From: Jaltomata sinuosa
Lineage: Eukaryota; Streptophyta; Magnoliopsida; Solanales; Solanaceae
Length of the DNA: 64,000 nt
Direction: 5' to 3'
Assembly: GCA_003996215.1 (NCBI GenBank)
Contig: QJPP01000815.1
Coordinates: 62,001 to 126,000 of the forward strand
The position numbers and the translations under genes are program-made. Below are positions 33,911 through 44,304 of the stretch, in pieces. The stretch's first letter is position 1. Each line of letters starts with the position of its first letter. The notes below the pieces were generated by a model. That model worked only from the letters and a program-made list of their open reading frames with translations. It searched no databases and was not told the origin of the DNA.

Positions 33911-35335
33911 ATGGTTGATACTAGGAGCAATGGAGCTAGAGCAGCAGTCCCGGCTGTCCATGGTAGAGGCAGGGGAAGGGGTAGAGGACGAGGTAGAGCC
34001 ACACCCGCCAGGGGTGGGGCTCAAGCTACTGCAGGAGTACGAGAAGCAACCGCTCCCCCACCTGAGGAACAAGTTGTCGAAGAAGTGGAGGTTGTTGCTA
34101 AGGATGGTGAGGCGCAGGTGGAGGTAGCACTGGCTGGAGGTGCATGCCTTCCCCCTTGACGCCCGAGGCATTTCAACAGGCTTGGAACTTCTTGAGTGGT
34201 TTTGTTGGTGCCGGAGCCACCCCTGCGGGTGTTTTAAATAAGGCTCTGGGCACTCAGCCAGCGGTCACTACAACTCCTAGGATGGATGCAGCTTCAGACA
34301 CTGGTGATTTCTTCAGGCCAATGCTTGGTCTGGTAATGACAGGAAATGAACATGAGATGCTGAACAAATATCTCAAGCTGAAACCTCCTACGTTTCAGGG
34401 TACTGATAGGGAAGATTCTTAGGAGTTCATCTTGGATTGCTATGAAAGGTTGCACAAGTTGGGTATCGTATGTCAGCTTGGGGTTGAGTTCGTCATATTT
34501 CAACTATAAGGTGATGCTAAGTAATAATAGAGGTCTTAGGTAGAGTACAGACCATCGACATTGCCTGCCTTGACTTGGGAGGAGTTCCATGCTCTCTTCT
34601 TAGAGAAATATGTACCTCATACTTTGAGAGACAGAAAGAAGGATGAGTTCTTGCATCTGGAATAGGGAAGCATATCAGTCTCTACTTATGAGGCTAAGTT
34701 CCATAATTTGTCTCGTTACTCTCTCAGTTATTGGGTTCAGATAAGGAGAGGGTCCAATTTTTTGTGAAGGGCCTGAACACTGAGTTACAGGTACTGTCTG
34801 TGCACATGACTTCTTCAGGTAAGGGCTTTAATGCAGTGATGGATTATGTTATAAAATTATAAGGGGTCAAGCAAGCAGGGCAGGCTAAGGCATTAGCCAA
34901 GAAGCCCCAGAATAAGGGAAATTATAGTGGTTCGTAATTCAGGGGTTAGAATAAGCAGGTATACTCAGCCCATCCTATTCAATCATCTCTGCCAGCTGCT
35001 ACAGGTGGTCGTCCGGGAGCTAATCAACAGTTTTCAGCTCCTAGAGGCCAGAGAGCCTCTTACACATCTGCCAGCAGGCCTACACTTGATCGTGGTTACT
35101 TCTATTATGGTGAGCTAGGCCACTTTAACAGGTAATGCCCTCACAGGCAGACTGGTAATCAGGTTCAGCAGTAGTCTAAGGTTCTGGTCCTGGCAGGTAG
35201 AGGTGGTCATGCTAGAGGTCGTCCACAGGTTGGATGAGGTAACTTTTAGGGTGGCCAGAGAGACAGGGGGAACGGCATCGCAGGTAGGGCGGGGCATATC
35301 CAGCAAGGGAAGTAGCTCGGATTGATGACCGGGCT
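33911..35335 (+). pseudogene. gag: Element E gag, decayed
   Basis: The start is the ATG at 33911 (MVDTRSNGARAA), preferred over the upstream in-frame ATG at 33857 because B and D begin with the same motif right after the leader. A Gly-Arg tract follows (about 33970-34000). A frameshift at 34144-34159 leads to the capsid part (PRMDAASDTGDFFRPMLGL, FILDCYERLHKLG). Stops at 34420 and around 34510-34545 lie where relatives have Trp and Gln codons. The zinc knuckle near 35098-35135 reads YFYYGELGHFNR followed by a stop and CP; both leading Cys are Tyr. Confidence 0.9.
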
Positions 35336-35892
35336 CAGTGTTACATGTTCCCAGGGAGGTCGGATGCTGAGTCATCAGACGCGGTGATCACAGGTACAAA
35401 TCTAGTATGTGATTGGATAGCTTCTGTGCTTTTTGACCCAGGTTCTACTTATTCTTATTTGTCTGTGAAGTTTGCTTCGGGTCTGGACTTAATATGTGAT
35501 AATCTTGATTCCCTTATCCATGTTTTTACCCCAGTTTGAGAGTCTGTGATTGTGACTCACGTGTATCGTGATTGCTCTGTTATGCTTGTGTGTGATTATG
35601 ACTCACGTGTATCATGATTGCTCTGTTATGCTTGTGGGGTTGCATACTTGGGTAGATTTGGTAATTCTGGACATGGTTGACTTCGTGTCATTTTGGGCAT
35701 GACTTGGTTATCCCCTTATCATATTATGTTAAATTGTAACACTAAGACTGTGGCTCTAGAGATTCTGGGTAAGGATAGGCTAGAGTGGGAGGGTGTTTAC
35801 AGGGCTAAGCCGGTCAAGATTATATCATTTGTTTGGGCTAGGAAGCTAGTGGGAAGAGGGTATTTAGCCTTTTTGGCTCATCTTTGAGATGA
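35336..35892 (+). pseudogene. pol: Element E protease and linker
   Basis: The protease active site SVLFDPGSTYSYLS (about 35425-35465) keeps its Asp. It is followed by a 46-bp tandem duplication (about 35545-35637) that repeats the strand containing TTHVYRDC and shifts the frame. The linker reads RLEWEGVYRAKPVKI. It ends at a TGA (35885-35890) where relatives have a sense codon. Confidence 0.88.
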
Positions 35893-36810
35893 TAGTGTGG
35901 AGTCCCCACCTATTGGGCCAGTTCCGATTGTTTCAGAGTTTCAAGAGATGTTTCCAGCGGATTTGCCTGGTATGCCTCCGGACAGGGATATCGACTTTTG
36001 TATTGACCTGGAGCCAGGCACTCGCCTAATTTCCATTCCTCCATATCGAATGGCTCTGGCAGAGTTAAGGAAACTTAAGACTCAGCTTCAGGAACTCCTA
36101 GATAAGGGATTTATCCATCCCAGTGGTTCGCCTTGGGGTTCTCCGATATTGTTTGTAAATAAGAAGGATGGTAGTATGCGGATGTGCATAGATTGCAGGC
36201 AGTTGAACAAGGTTACTTTCCGAAATAAGTACCATTTACCCCATATTGATGATCTGTTTGACCAGTTACAGGGTGCGTCAGTGTTTTTGAAAATTGACTT
36301 GAGGTCAGGGTATCATCAGTTGAAAATTAGGCTCAAGGATATTCCTAAGACTGCTTTTTGGACTCGGTATGGGCATTACGAATTCTTAGTAATGTAGTTT
36401 GGGTTGACTAATACGCCGGAAACATTCATGAGTTTGATGAATGGGGTATTTAAGTCATATTTAGATTCTTTAGTCATGGTTTTTATTGACTATATTTTGA
36501 TCTACTCCAAGAGTAGGGAGGAGCATGAAGAACATCTCTGAGTTGTGTTAGAGATATTGAGACATCAAAAGCTTTATGCAAAGTTCTCCAAGTGTGAATT
36601 TTGGTTGACTTCAGTTGCGTTCTTAGGGCATGTAGTGTCATAAAAGGGGGTGATGGTAGATAACCAGAAAATTGAGGCAGTCAAGAGTTGGGTCCGGCCT
36701 AGCTTTATGACGGAGGTGAGGAGTTTTGTTGGGCTCGCAGGTTACTACCGGAGGTTTGTCAAGGATTTTATATCTATTGCTACTCACTGACAAGGCTAAC
36801 TAAGAAAGAG
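35893..36810 (+). pseudogene. pol: Element E reverse transcriptase
   Basis: RT copies element RNA into DNA. The largest open part is 35897-36397, with LPGMPPDRDIDFCIDLEPG, KKDGSMRMCIDCRQLNKVT and KIDLRSGYHQLKIR. A TAG at 36394-36396 breaks EFLVM-FGL. The catalytic box reads VFIDYILIYSK (36478-36510), so the second catalytic Asp is Tyr. It then continues with KLYAKFSKCEFW, VMVDNQKIEAVKSWVRP and SFVGLAGYYRRFVKDF up to stops near 36790. Confidence 0.92.
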
Positions 36811-37365
36811 GTACCATTTGTGTGGTACGACAAGTGTGAGGAGAGCTTCGAAAAGCTCAAAACACTTCTGACCACGGCTCTTATTTTATCCTTGCCGGTT
36901 GAAGGTACAAACTTTATTATTTACTGTGATGCTTCATATTCAGGTTTGGGTGCTGTGTTGACGCAGAATAGGAATGTGATAGCATACGCTTCTAGACAGT
37001 TGAAGGTTCACGAGAGAAACAATCCAACTCATGATTTAGAGTTGGCAGCGGTGGTGTTTGCACTCAAGATTTGGAGACACTATCTCTATGGTGTCAAGTG
37101 TGAGGTGTTCACTGAACATCGCAGTCTGCAGCATGTTTTCACTCAGAAAGACTTGAATTAAGGCAAAGAAGGTGGATGGAGTTGTTGAAGGACTATGATG
37201 TGACTATTCAGTACCATCCGGGTAAGGCTAATATAGTGGCAGAAGCATTGAGCTGGAAGATAGTTAGCATGGGCAGTTTGGCTTGTTTGGGGGGTGTCCA
37301 AATGACCACTAGTAAGGAAAATTCAGGCATTGGAGTCCAAGTTATGCATTTGGGAATTTCATAAT
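36811..37365 (+). pseudogene. pol: Element E RNase H region
   Basis: RNase H would remove the RNA strand during reverse transcription. The open part 36820-37161 has VWYDKCEESFEKLKTLL, FIIYCDASYSGLGAVL with the catalytic Asp, and LELAAVVFALKIWRHYLYG. A frameshift at about 37155 is followed by MELLKDYDVTIQYHPGKA and a degraded end. Confidence 0.92.
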
Positions 37366-38370
37366 GAGATGGAGTATTGACTAGTGTTGAGGTTAAAGCC
37401 ACTTTCATAGAGGATATAAAGGCCAAGCAGTTTCAGGATCCGCAACTGAATAAGCTAAGAGCTAAGGTAATATCTGGGAAGTCCAGGGACATAACGTTAG
37501 ATGCTGGCAGGGTACTAAATTTCAGGGGGAGGATTTGTATTCCTTGAATTGATGTTATAATACCGAATATTTTGGTAGAGGCTCATGGTTTGTGGTACTC
37601 AATTCATCCGAGTGTGACTAAACTGTACAAAAATTTGAGACAGCTTTATTGGTGGCCCGGAATGAAGAGGGACATAGCTGATTTTGTGTCCAAGTGTCAG
37701 AATTATCAGTAGGTAAAGTATGAGCACTAGAGACCTACATGACTACTTCAGAGAATGCCCATTCTATAGTGGAAGTGGGAGAGAATAGCCATGGATTTCA
37801 TGGTGGGTCTTCCTAAGAACTTGGGGAAGTATGACTCAATTTGGGTCATTGTGGATAGGATGACCAAGTCAGCTCATTTTATTCCGGTCAGGGTAGACTA
37901 TAATTCACAGCAATTGGCTAAGATCTACGTGAAGGAGATTATGAGATTGCATAGAGTACCACTGTCCATCATTTCAGACAGGGGTACACAGTTCACCTCT
38001 AAGTTATGGGGTAAGTTGCATGAAGAGTTGGGTACACAACTCACTTTTAGTACAACCTTCCATTCTCAGACTGATGGTCAGTTGGAGAGGATAATCCAGG
38101 TGTTGGAGGACATGCTGAGAGCATGTGTGATTGACTTCGGGGGTCATTGGTACCACTTCCTACCGTTGTGCAAATTCTCATACAACAACAGCTACCACTC
38201 TAGTATTGACATGGCACCATTCGAGGCATTGTATGGGAGAGGTTGTAGATCACCGATTGGGAAGTTTGAGGAAGGCGATGTAAAGTCGATGGGCGCAGAC
38301 TTGGTAAGGGAGGCACAAGAAAAGGTAAGGGGCATTCAGACCAAGTAACTAGCTGCCCAAAGTAGGCAAA
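37366..38370 (+). pseudogene. pol: Element E integrase
   Basis: The zinc-binding part has EAHGLWYSIHPSVTKLYKNL, then LYWWPGMKRDIADFVSKC (about 37575-37705), with its final CxxC broken by a stop. The catalytic core is open for 185 codons (37791-38348). The first Asp is in VDRMTKSAHF, the second in SDRGTQFTSKLW and the Glu in QLERIIQVLEDML, so the DDE triad is intact. It ends at a TAA after REAQEKVRGIQTK. It is the longest ORF in the window. Confidence 0.94.
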
Positions 38371-38840
38371 AGGAATATGCGGATCGCAAGATCCGGGAAA
38401 TGGAATTTCAGGTTGGTGAACAAGTATTGTTGAAAGTGTCACCAATGAAGCGAGTTATGCGTTTCAACAAGAATGTCAAGATCAGCCCTGGGTTCATCGG
38501 ACCGTTTAAAGTTCTTGAGATCGTGGGGCGAGTGACTTACAAGTTAGCACTGCTGCCTAGTTTGTCAGGAGTCCATCCGGTATTCCATGTATCCATGCTA
38601 AAGCAATACCATGGGTATGAGGACTACATCATCAAGTGGGATGAGGTGCTTTTTGATAAGGATCTTCGCTATGAATAGGAACCAGTTTTGATTCTTGATT
38701 GGGATGTCCAAAAATTAAGGACAAAGGTGATTAGTATGGTAAAGGTTCAATGGAAGCATTGTCCGATTGAGTAAGCCACTTGGGAAACTGAGAGGGACAT
38801 GTGGGACAAGTACCCTCACTTGTTTGAGGATACATGTACT
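38371..38840 (+). pseudogene. pol: Element E integrase C-terminus and chromodomain-like tail
   Basis: The open part 38400-38678 has QVGEQVLLKVSPMKRVMRF, FIGPFKVLEIVGRVTYKLA and SGVHPVFHVSMLKQYHG. After a TAG (38676-38678) the tail reads VKVQWKHCPIE, a stop, then ATWETERDMWDKYPHLF. This is the family's C-terminal chromodomain-like segment. Confidence 0.9.
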
Positions 38841-38915
38841 ACTCTTTTTGCTCTTTACTTTCTGTATTTTAGAGTTTGATCATTCGGGGAAAAATGATGG
38901 GTAAATTGGTATCTG

Positions 38916-41123
38916 TGTTAATGGTCGGGTTCATCATTATGGGTAAACATTTCATTCCAAGTTTCAGGTTAGAAAACTTCTGGGTTTGGGAGTTGATAAT
39001 TCTGGGCTAGACTAGTCTCGGCAGGTTTAGGAGTGAGGTATGGTATAGGGCAATCCGGGTAAGGATTGGGAAGGGAATCTTGACTTGAGCTAGTTTTACA
39101 TTTATCCAAGACATAAAGGAGTCTGGAGGACTTTACAGAATCGAATTCGGGTAAGTAGAACTCTCAAAATCGAGGTTGACGCAAAGGGGTTATTTCAGGA
39201 CGTTGGGAAAATAAGTTGTAAAATAGATCAATTTTGGGGACTTTACAACGTTCTGTTCCATGTCAACCGCCACGGCAATTGACACTCTGCCATAGCAACC
39301 TCCACTATAGCAGAGAAAATACTGCTACAGCAGAAGTCAATGATAGTCAGCCTCCGCCATAGCGGACGACTCCACTATGGTGGTACCGCTATAGCAGGCT
39401 TGATAGAATTTAATGAAGAAACATTTCCCAAAACATTATGTTTTCACAAACACATTTGGAAGAAAGGGTAGGGTGATTCCAGGCAATCTTCCTCCATGCT
39501 GCATTATTTTTCTTCCCTAAGGTAAGGTTTCTACTCCCCAAACTCTGTACTACTTTCCCTACGCTATTGAATTGCTAGGGGTAGACTTGGGAAAAGGTTG
39601 GGAATGACTTAGGGATAGTAGAATCCGGGGAAGGAGAGGGATTCTAGGTGTGGAAGTCCTTGGGTATGGTTTAAAGTACTGTATTATGATCATATGACTT
39701 TAATTCTCTAATTATATCCATGAAAAATGGTAGAACTAGGAGAATTAATAGTGTAAACCACCCGGGAAAAAAGGGTTGGATGGTCATGGTTGGCCTGGGG
39801 TTTGGGATTTGGTGTAATTCGAGTAATGTATAGGCCATGTTTATTAATTTAGTACTTTTATATTGTTTTAAACCAAGAACAAGCAAGAATTTCGGAGAAC
39901 GAGAAAGATTGGGTTGAGTAAAGCTTTGGATCATTTCGAGGTAGATGATGGTTATTGGTTCATGTATACTTTGTATATTTGTGTACTCTTATCTAAGTAA
40001 TTGTATGAAGTTTGTATTGCTCAGGGAATGATTTAATAATGTCTAATGGTCCTATTTAACAGTCTGGTGAATTGAACTGTGTATTTTGCTTGATTGCTTT
40101 ACAAGTTGATTGTTCATTATTTGTGACTGTGGATTGGTTGACATTCGGTTGGCTCGGGTACCACGCCTGGTATTGGTATACTAACGGTTGGCTTGGGTAC
40201 CACGCCTGGTACAGGATATACTAACAGTTTGCTCGGGTACCATGCCTGGTATGGTAAATACTAATGGTTGGCTCAGGTACCACGCCTGGTACAGGTTTAC
40301 TTTATTGCATTGTGCATTGAATTATGGGTCCCTTGAGTAGATCGGGTTGTGTTATTGAAATGTGATAATTGTTTATGGTCCTTGAGAGGCCAGATTATTA
40401 TTATATTTGATTTTGACTTGGTCTTGGTGTACATCCGGTTGCATGTTTAACACTTAGGTGTGTTTATAGGGGATCCCAGGGTGGGTCCGGGATATATAAA
40501 GAGGGTTGTTTAATTGTTATACTTGATCGTTGATCATGGTAATAAAAATGGATTACATGTGGGAATAATCTAGGTAGAGACTTGTAGTCTAGAAATTCCT
40601 GTTGACTTGTTACATGTGTTCCTGTACTCTTACTTGATTTGTTGTACTGCTCATACACTATTTATTTGGAACTGGCTAATGATCCTACTAGTACATGGTG
40701 GTTGTGTATTGATACTGCACTTGTTTTTCTTTTATGAGTACAGGCGATCTTCCAGTGGTTGACACGCGACCTCACTTGTAGTCCCAGCGCTTTCAGACGT
40801 CAAGGGTGAGTTGTTTTGGTTGAGTTGCCTTGATTTCTATCTTTTTGAAGTTGTAGCCCACTTGTTTTGGGCTTAGACTATTTCTTTTGTTTGGGTTGCA
40901 TCCCCGTACTCTAGTTTTGGTAGTGTTTTGGTACGTTGACTTTCAGATTCTAGGGGTGATTTTTCCGCAGGGTTATTATAATAGAGTTGTTTTATTGATA
41001 TTGATTGCTAGGTTAATTTTTGCACATTGGTTTTGAGCTGTTTGAATGGTTATGTTTGGGGAAGTGATGGTTTTCTCACCCGAGGGTGGGTAAGTGCCAC
41101 TCATGATGGTCTGGGTCATGACA
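38916..41123 (+). repeat. Element E 3' LTR
   Basis: It begins TGTTAATGGTCGGG and ends GGGTCATGACA. The CTATAG cluster is at 39267-39400 and the GGTACC array at 40147-40292. The purine-rich run GGGGAAAAATGATGGG just before it (38886-38901) is the likely polypurine tract. Confidence 0.95.
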
Positions 41124-41128
41124 GGTCT

Positions 41129-43400
41129 ACTCGTAGACTACATACAAAACATGAGTCTCAAAATATATCTCAATATTTGGAATCTCGTAGCGCATGCTCG
41201 AAATTGAACCGGGTCTAAAACAATAGTAGTAATCTCAAAAGACCCTCTCAAAGGGTGCCTAAAGTGTATTCGGGTCTAAATCATTAGTCAAAACCTCAAT
41301 AACCCTCTTAAAGGGGGTGCCCAGAGCGTATCCGGGTCTAAATACGTAGTAAAAGCATGCCTAGCACTCCGGTGCAGCCGAGTGTAGTGTCAGTAAGAAA
41401 ACCAGTGAGATAATCACATAGTACCACTTTCTTTTCAATAAAATCCACCAGTCAGTTCTAAATCTCATTTTATCATCATTTTTACCGAAAATGGGCCCTC
41501 GAGGCCATGCAAAGATTAGAAAACCAGTGATAGTTGGCTTGAAGCCAAAACAGTAGTAAAACATGCAGAAAAATCTTTTTTTTCATGAATGATATGCTCG
41601 CAAATAATAGATTAGCCCAAAATGGCTCAGAAACATTCCTAACGGCCCTGCACAGGCACAAGCAATTCCACAGCACAGATAGCCAGCCTAAAGTAAGGTT
41701 ACGATGAACGGGACTCACGGACATTCCCAAATATCCCATCGTCTAGGGTACAGAGTCATAATCAAAGGCCACACGAGGCCACAAGGGTGATATAGAAATA
41801 CTACATGAATACTACAATCAACATATAAAGCAAATGGACAGAAAAGGCGGACAAGGTCTGAGGTATCAACCTATAACAACCCATCCAAGGATGCTAATTA
41901 GTGCAATTATAGCCTATATACGCAGAGTCTAGATAGGGGATGCAATAACCTAATTATCATCCGATGACTAGCTGCGGGGACAACATCGTCCAAGCTTGAA
42001 CTGCTCTAGAAAGCTCCAAATCTTGAAAATACTATCAACACAATAATCTAGGCATCAAAAAAAAATCACCAATACCCATAATGCTCTAAACATAATCGGG
42101 TCAAAATCCAGGTCACAAACAGGCCCGTAGGCCTCATAACCTGAAACCAAAAATGAAAAACACCCATGTGTTCCTTACAATCTTGCGAGCACATGCTCAA
42201 AATTTAAGCGAAAATGGATGAAAAATGGGGCTCCAAAATAGCCCACCCATCAAGAAATCAAACAGGGAATTAATGGACAAAATGGGAATTAAATAGGTTA
42301 CTTACCCGCCTTGCAAGTCAATTAACAAGCAAGGATCGTCACAATAACACCCTCAAATCAGTAGGGAACGATTATGGTGAATTATGGAGGTTTTGGGGTC
42401 TTTGGCAATGGAGTAACGAGTGGGAAATGTTTTGGGGAAAAGAAGAAGAAGGGGAGAAAATGCCAACTTAAACTGCCAGCCTTGGCCTATGCGAACGCGG
42501 CCAAGGCGTCGCCTAGGCAAAGTCCAAATAGAGGACGGTATGGCATTGTCCTTCGCGTAGGCGATGCACAAAATGGGGAGACTGGCTTAGGCCTATGTGT
42601 AGGTGGCCAATGCTCGTGTAGGTGAAGGCAAATCAGATGGGCGGCTGACTTAGGCCTATGCGTAGGCAGCCAATCCTCGCGTAGGCAAAGGGCATGCTGG
42701 TGCTATGACAGCAACCAACTGCCAATAGCCTAGCCCATAAGAATTCAACTCCGATGGACCCTTGGGAATGCATCCAGGGTCTTGCGAAGACAAACGACCT
42801 GATCTATTTAACTAAAAATGGCATTTCAGATCCAATGGAATCGACAAAAATCCCATCGGATGTCAATTTAATGAAAAGTGAGCCCCGCGCCCAAAATCAA
42901 CCTTTAGGTCAACTATTCCCAAAACGAAACCCAAGGGCCAAAATCAAGTCTGAAACCCTAGGGACCCAAGCCAATGGTCCCTTTAGCCTAAAATTGACAT
43001 TCCAGAGCTAACAGCATGGACAAAATTTTCATTCGAGATTGTCTTCTTTGAATGTTGACCAAAGTCAACCATACAAGCCCAACTGGCCTGAAAACATAAA
43101 ATGAGAGAGAATTCCATACTGAATAGCTCCTAGATCCTGACCAAAGGTCCACTAGACCAAAGTCCATGCTCTGGAGCTAACATAACTATCATAATTCAAT
43201 TCCGAGCATGATTACCAAGAATGTTGACCGAAGTCAATGATTTCCAAAGTTCAAAGCTCTAAAACAAAGAACAACCATAACGACCAAACAAACGTCTCGA
43301 GCACTAAACTATCCATCCCAGCAAGCCATAAATGACTTGGGGCCACTACAGGAAAGGTCTAACAGTATAAGAAAGGCAAAAACACGAGAATAACCGGATT
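41129..43400 (-). repeat. Family A solo LTR, 5' part (continues 30074-31497)
   Basis: It aligns with 56525-58725 in the same orientation. The G+C-rich block at 42480-42700 repeats forms of CGCGTAGGC and explains the 83-codon ORF there. The LTR start on this side is not sharply defined; unlike the other copies it continues for about 240 bp past 43160, to near 43400. Together the two parts total about 3.7 kb. Confidence 0.82.
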
Positions 43401-43412
43401 GTATTATGAGTG

Positions 43413-44030
43413 TTATACAAGAGTAGAATGACTGCTAATGGTGGAATTGGCAGCAGAGTGAGGTAGGGAGGCTTGGGAAAGAATGTATAAGGTCCATAGA
43501 TGATTTACATGGGTATTAAGGGTTGTTGATAAAGCACCTGGACTGTATAACTTTTAAGTTGTATGTTTTCTTCTCATTATTTACGTGATATTATGTGGTG
43601 GATTCGGATCGACCGATGAGGCCTACTAGTACATGTTGTTTGTACTGATGCTACTCTTGCTATACCTTTTTTGGTATAATCTTATTGCAGGATCAGTTGT
43701 TGTTTCTCAGGTGATGCAGATAGCAGTCTCCAGAAGCTTCTACTCCTATTTTCCTATGCTGGGAGTTGTGTCTTATTTTTACTTTGTATTTCTTCTTAGA
43801 GCTCTTGTGCCTATTTAAACTAGTTCCTAGGGAGGGTTCGTGTCATATTTAATTATATTGGTAAAAGAATTTACTGTACTCAAAGTTTTTATAACTGTTT
43901 TTAACTATTAAAGGTAATTTTCATGTTTCTTATTTATTTCTACAAGCCCATTTTAAATGGGGTGGTAAGAGTTCTTTTATGTAGGTGCTTAGAGTAGGTG
44001 TCCACACGGCCCAGTAGTTGGGTCGTGACA
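43413..44030 (+). repeat. C/F-type gypsy LTR, 3' fragment
   Basis: It matches the last 600 bp of LTRs C (10150-10753) and F (46190-46792), including GGATTCGGATCGACCGATGA and the end GGGTCGTGACA at 44030. It is truncated on the left by, or rearranged with, the family A LTR. Confidence 0.8.
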
Positions 44031-44184
44031 GATGAACAACATCTCAATTTATAGGATGAGAAATCATTCCAAAGGTCACCAACATTAAGAACCAAATTAG
44101 TATATACATTCTTATCCACAAAAGGTTCATGTAACCTAGGGAATGTGTATGGATATCCATTCATTAAGCATATATTTCATAACA
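44031..44184 (-). repeat. Ty1/copia LTR fragment
   Basis: It matches 2925-3074, with the family start (minus strand TGTTATGAAATATA) at 44184. Its other end is cut by the gypsy LTR fragment at 44030, which suggests that LTR inserted in this copia LTR. Confidence 0.85.
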
Positions 44185-44304
44185 GTCAGGGGATTATTGC
44201 AGCAACTCTATGCTTTGTTAGTGTTGATAAAATATCAAAGGATGATTGTATCAACACATTGTCTGGTGAATTAGTTGAGGTGTAGGCAAGTCTAAATGTT
44301 ATTA

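Larger units (their letters stand above)
31498..41123 (+). mobile_element. Element E: nearly full-length Ty3/gypsy (Tekay/Del-like chromovirus)
   Basis: This 9,626-bp element has two complete LTRs (31498-33692 and 38916-41123), a primer-binding site, gag, protease, RT, RNase H, integrase and chromodomain-like tail in canonical order. The 5-bp target duplication GGTCT is exact at 31493-31497 and 41124-41128. It sits inside a family A solo LTR. Stops at former Gln, Trp and Arg codons, a gag frameshift and a changed RT catalytic residue mean that it is structurally complete but not coding-competent. Confidence 0.96.

Noticed and set aside
33899..34171. 90-codon minus ORF rich in Ser and Cys opposite gag
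   Set aside because: It is the antisense of the Gly-Arg-rich gag N-terminus of element E; the same kind of shadow exists opposite gag of D (16591-16861).
31498..41123. Element E considered as an endogenous pararetrovirus or envelope-bearing element
   Set aside because: It has gag, an integrase with DDE motif and LTRs, no movement or coat-protein motif and no ORF after integrase, so it is an ordinary Ty3/gypsy element.
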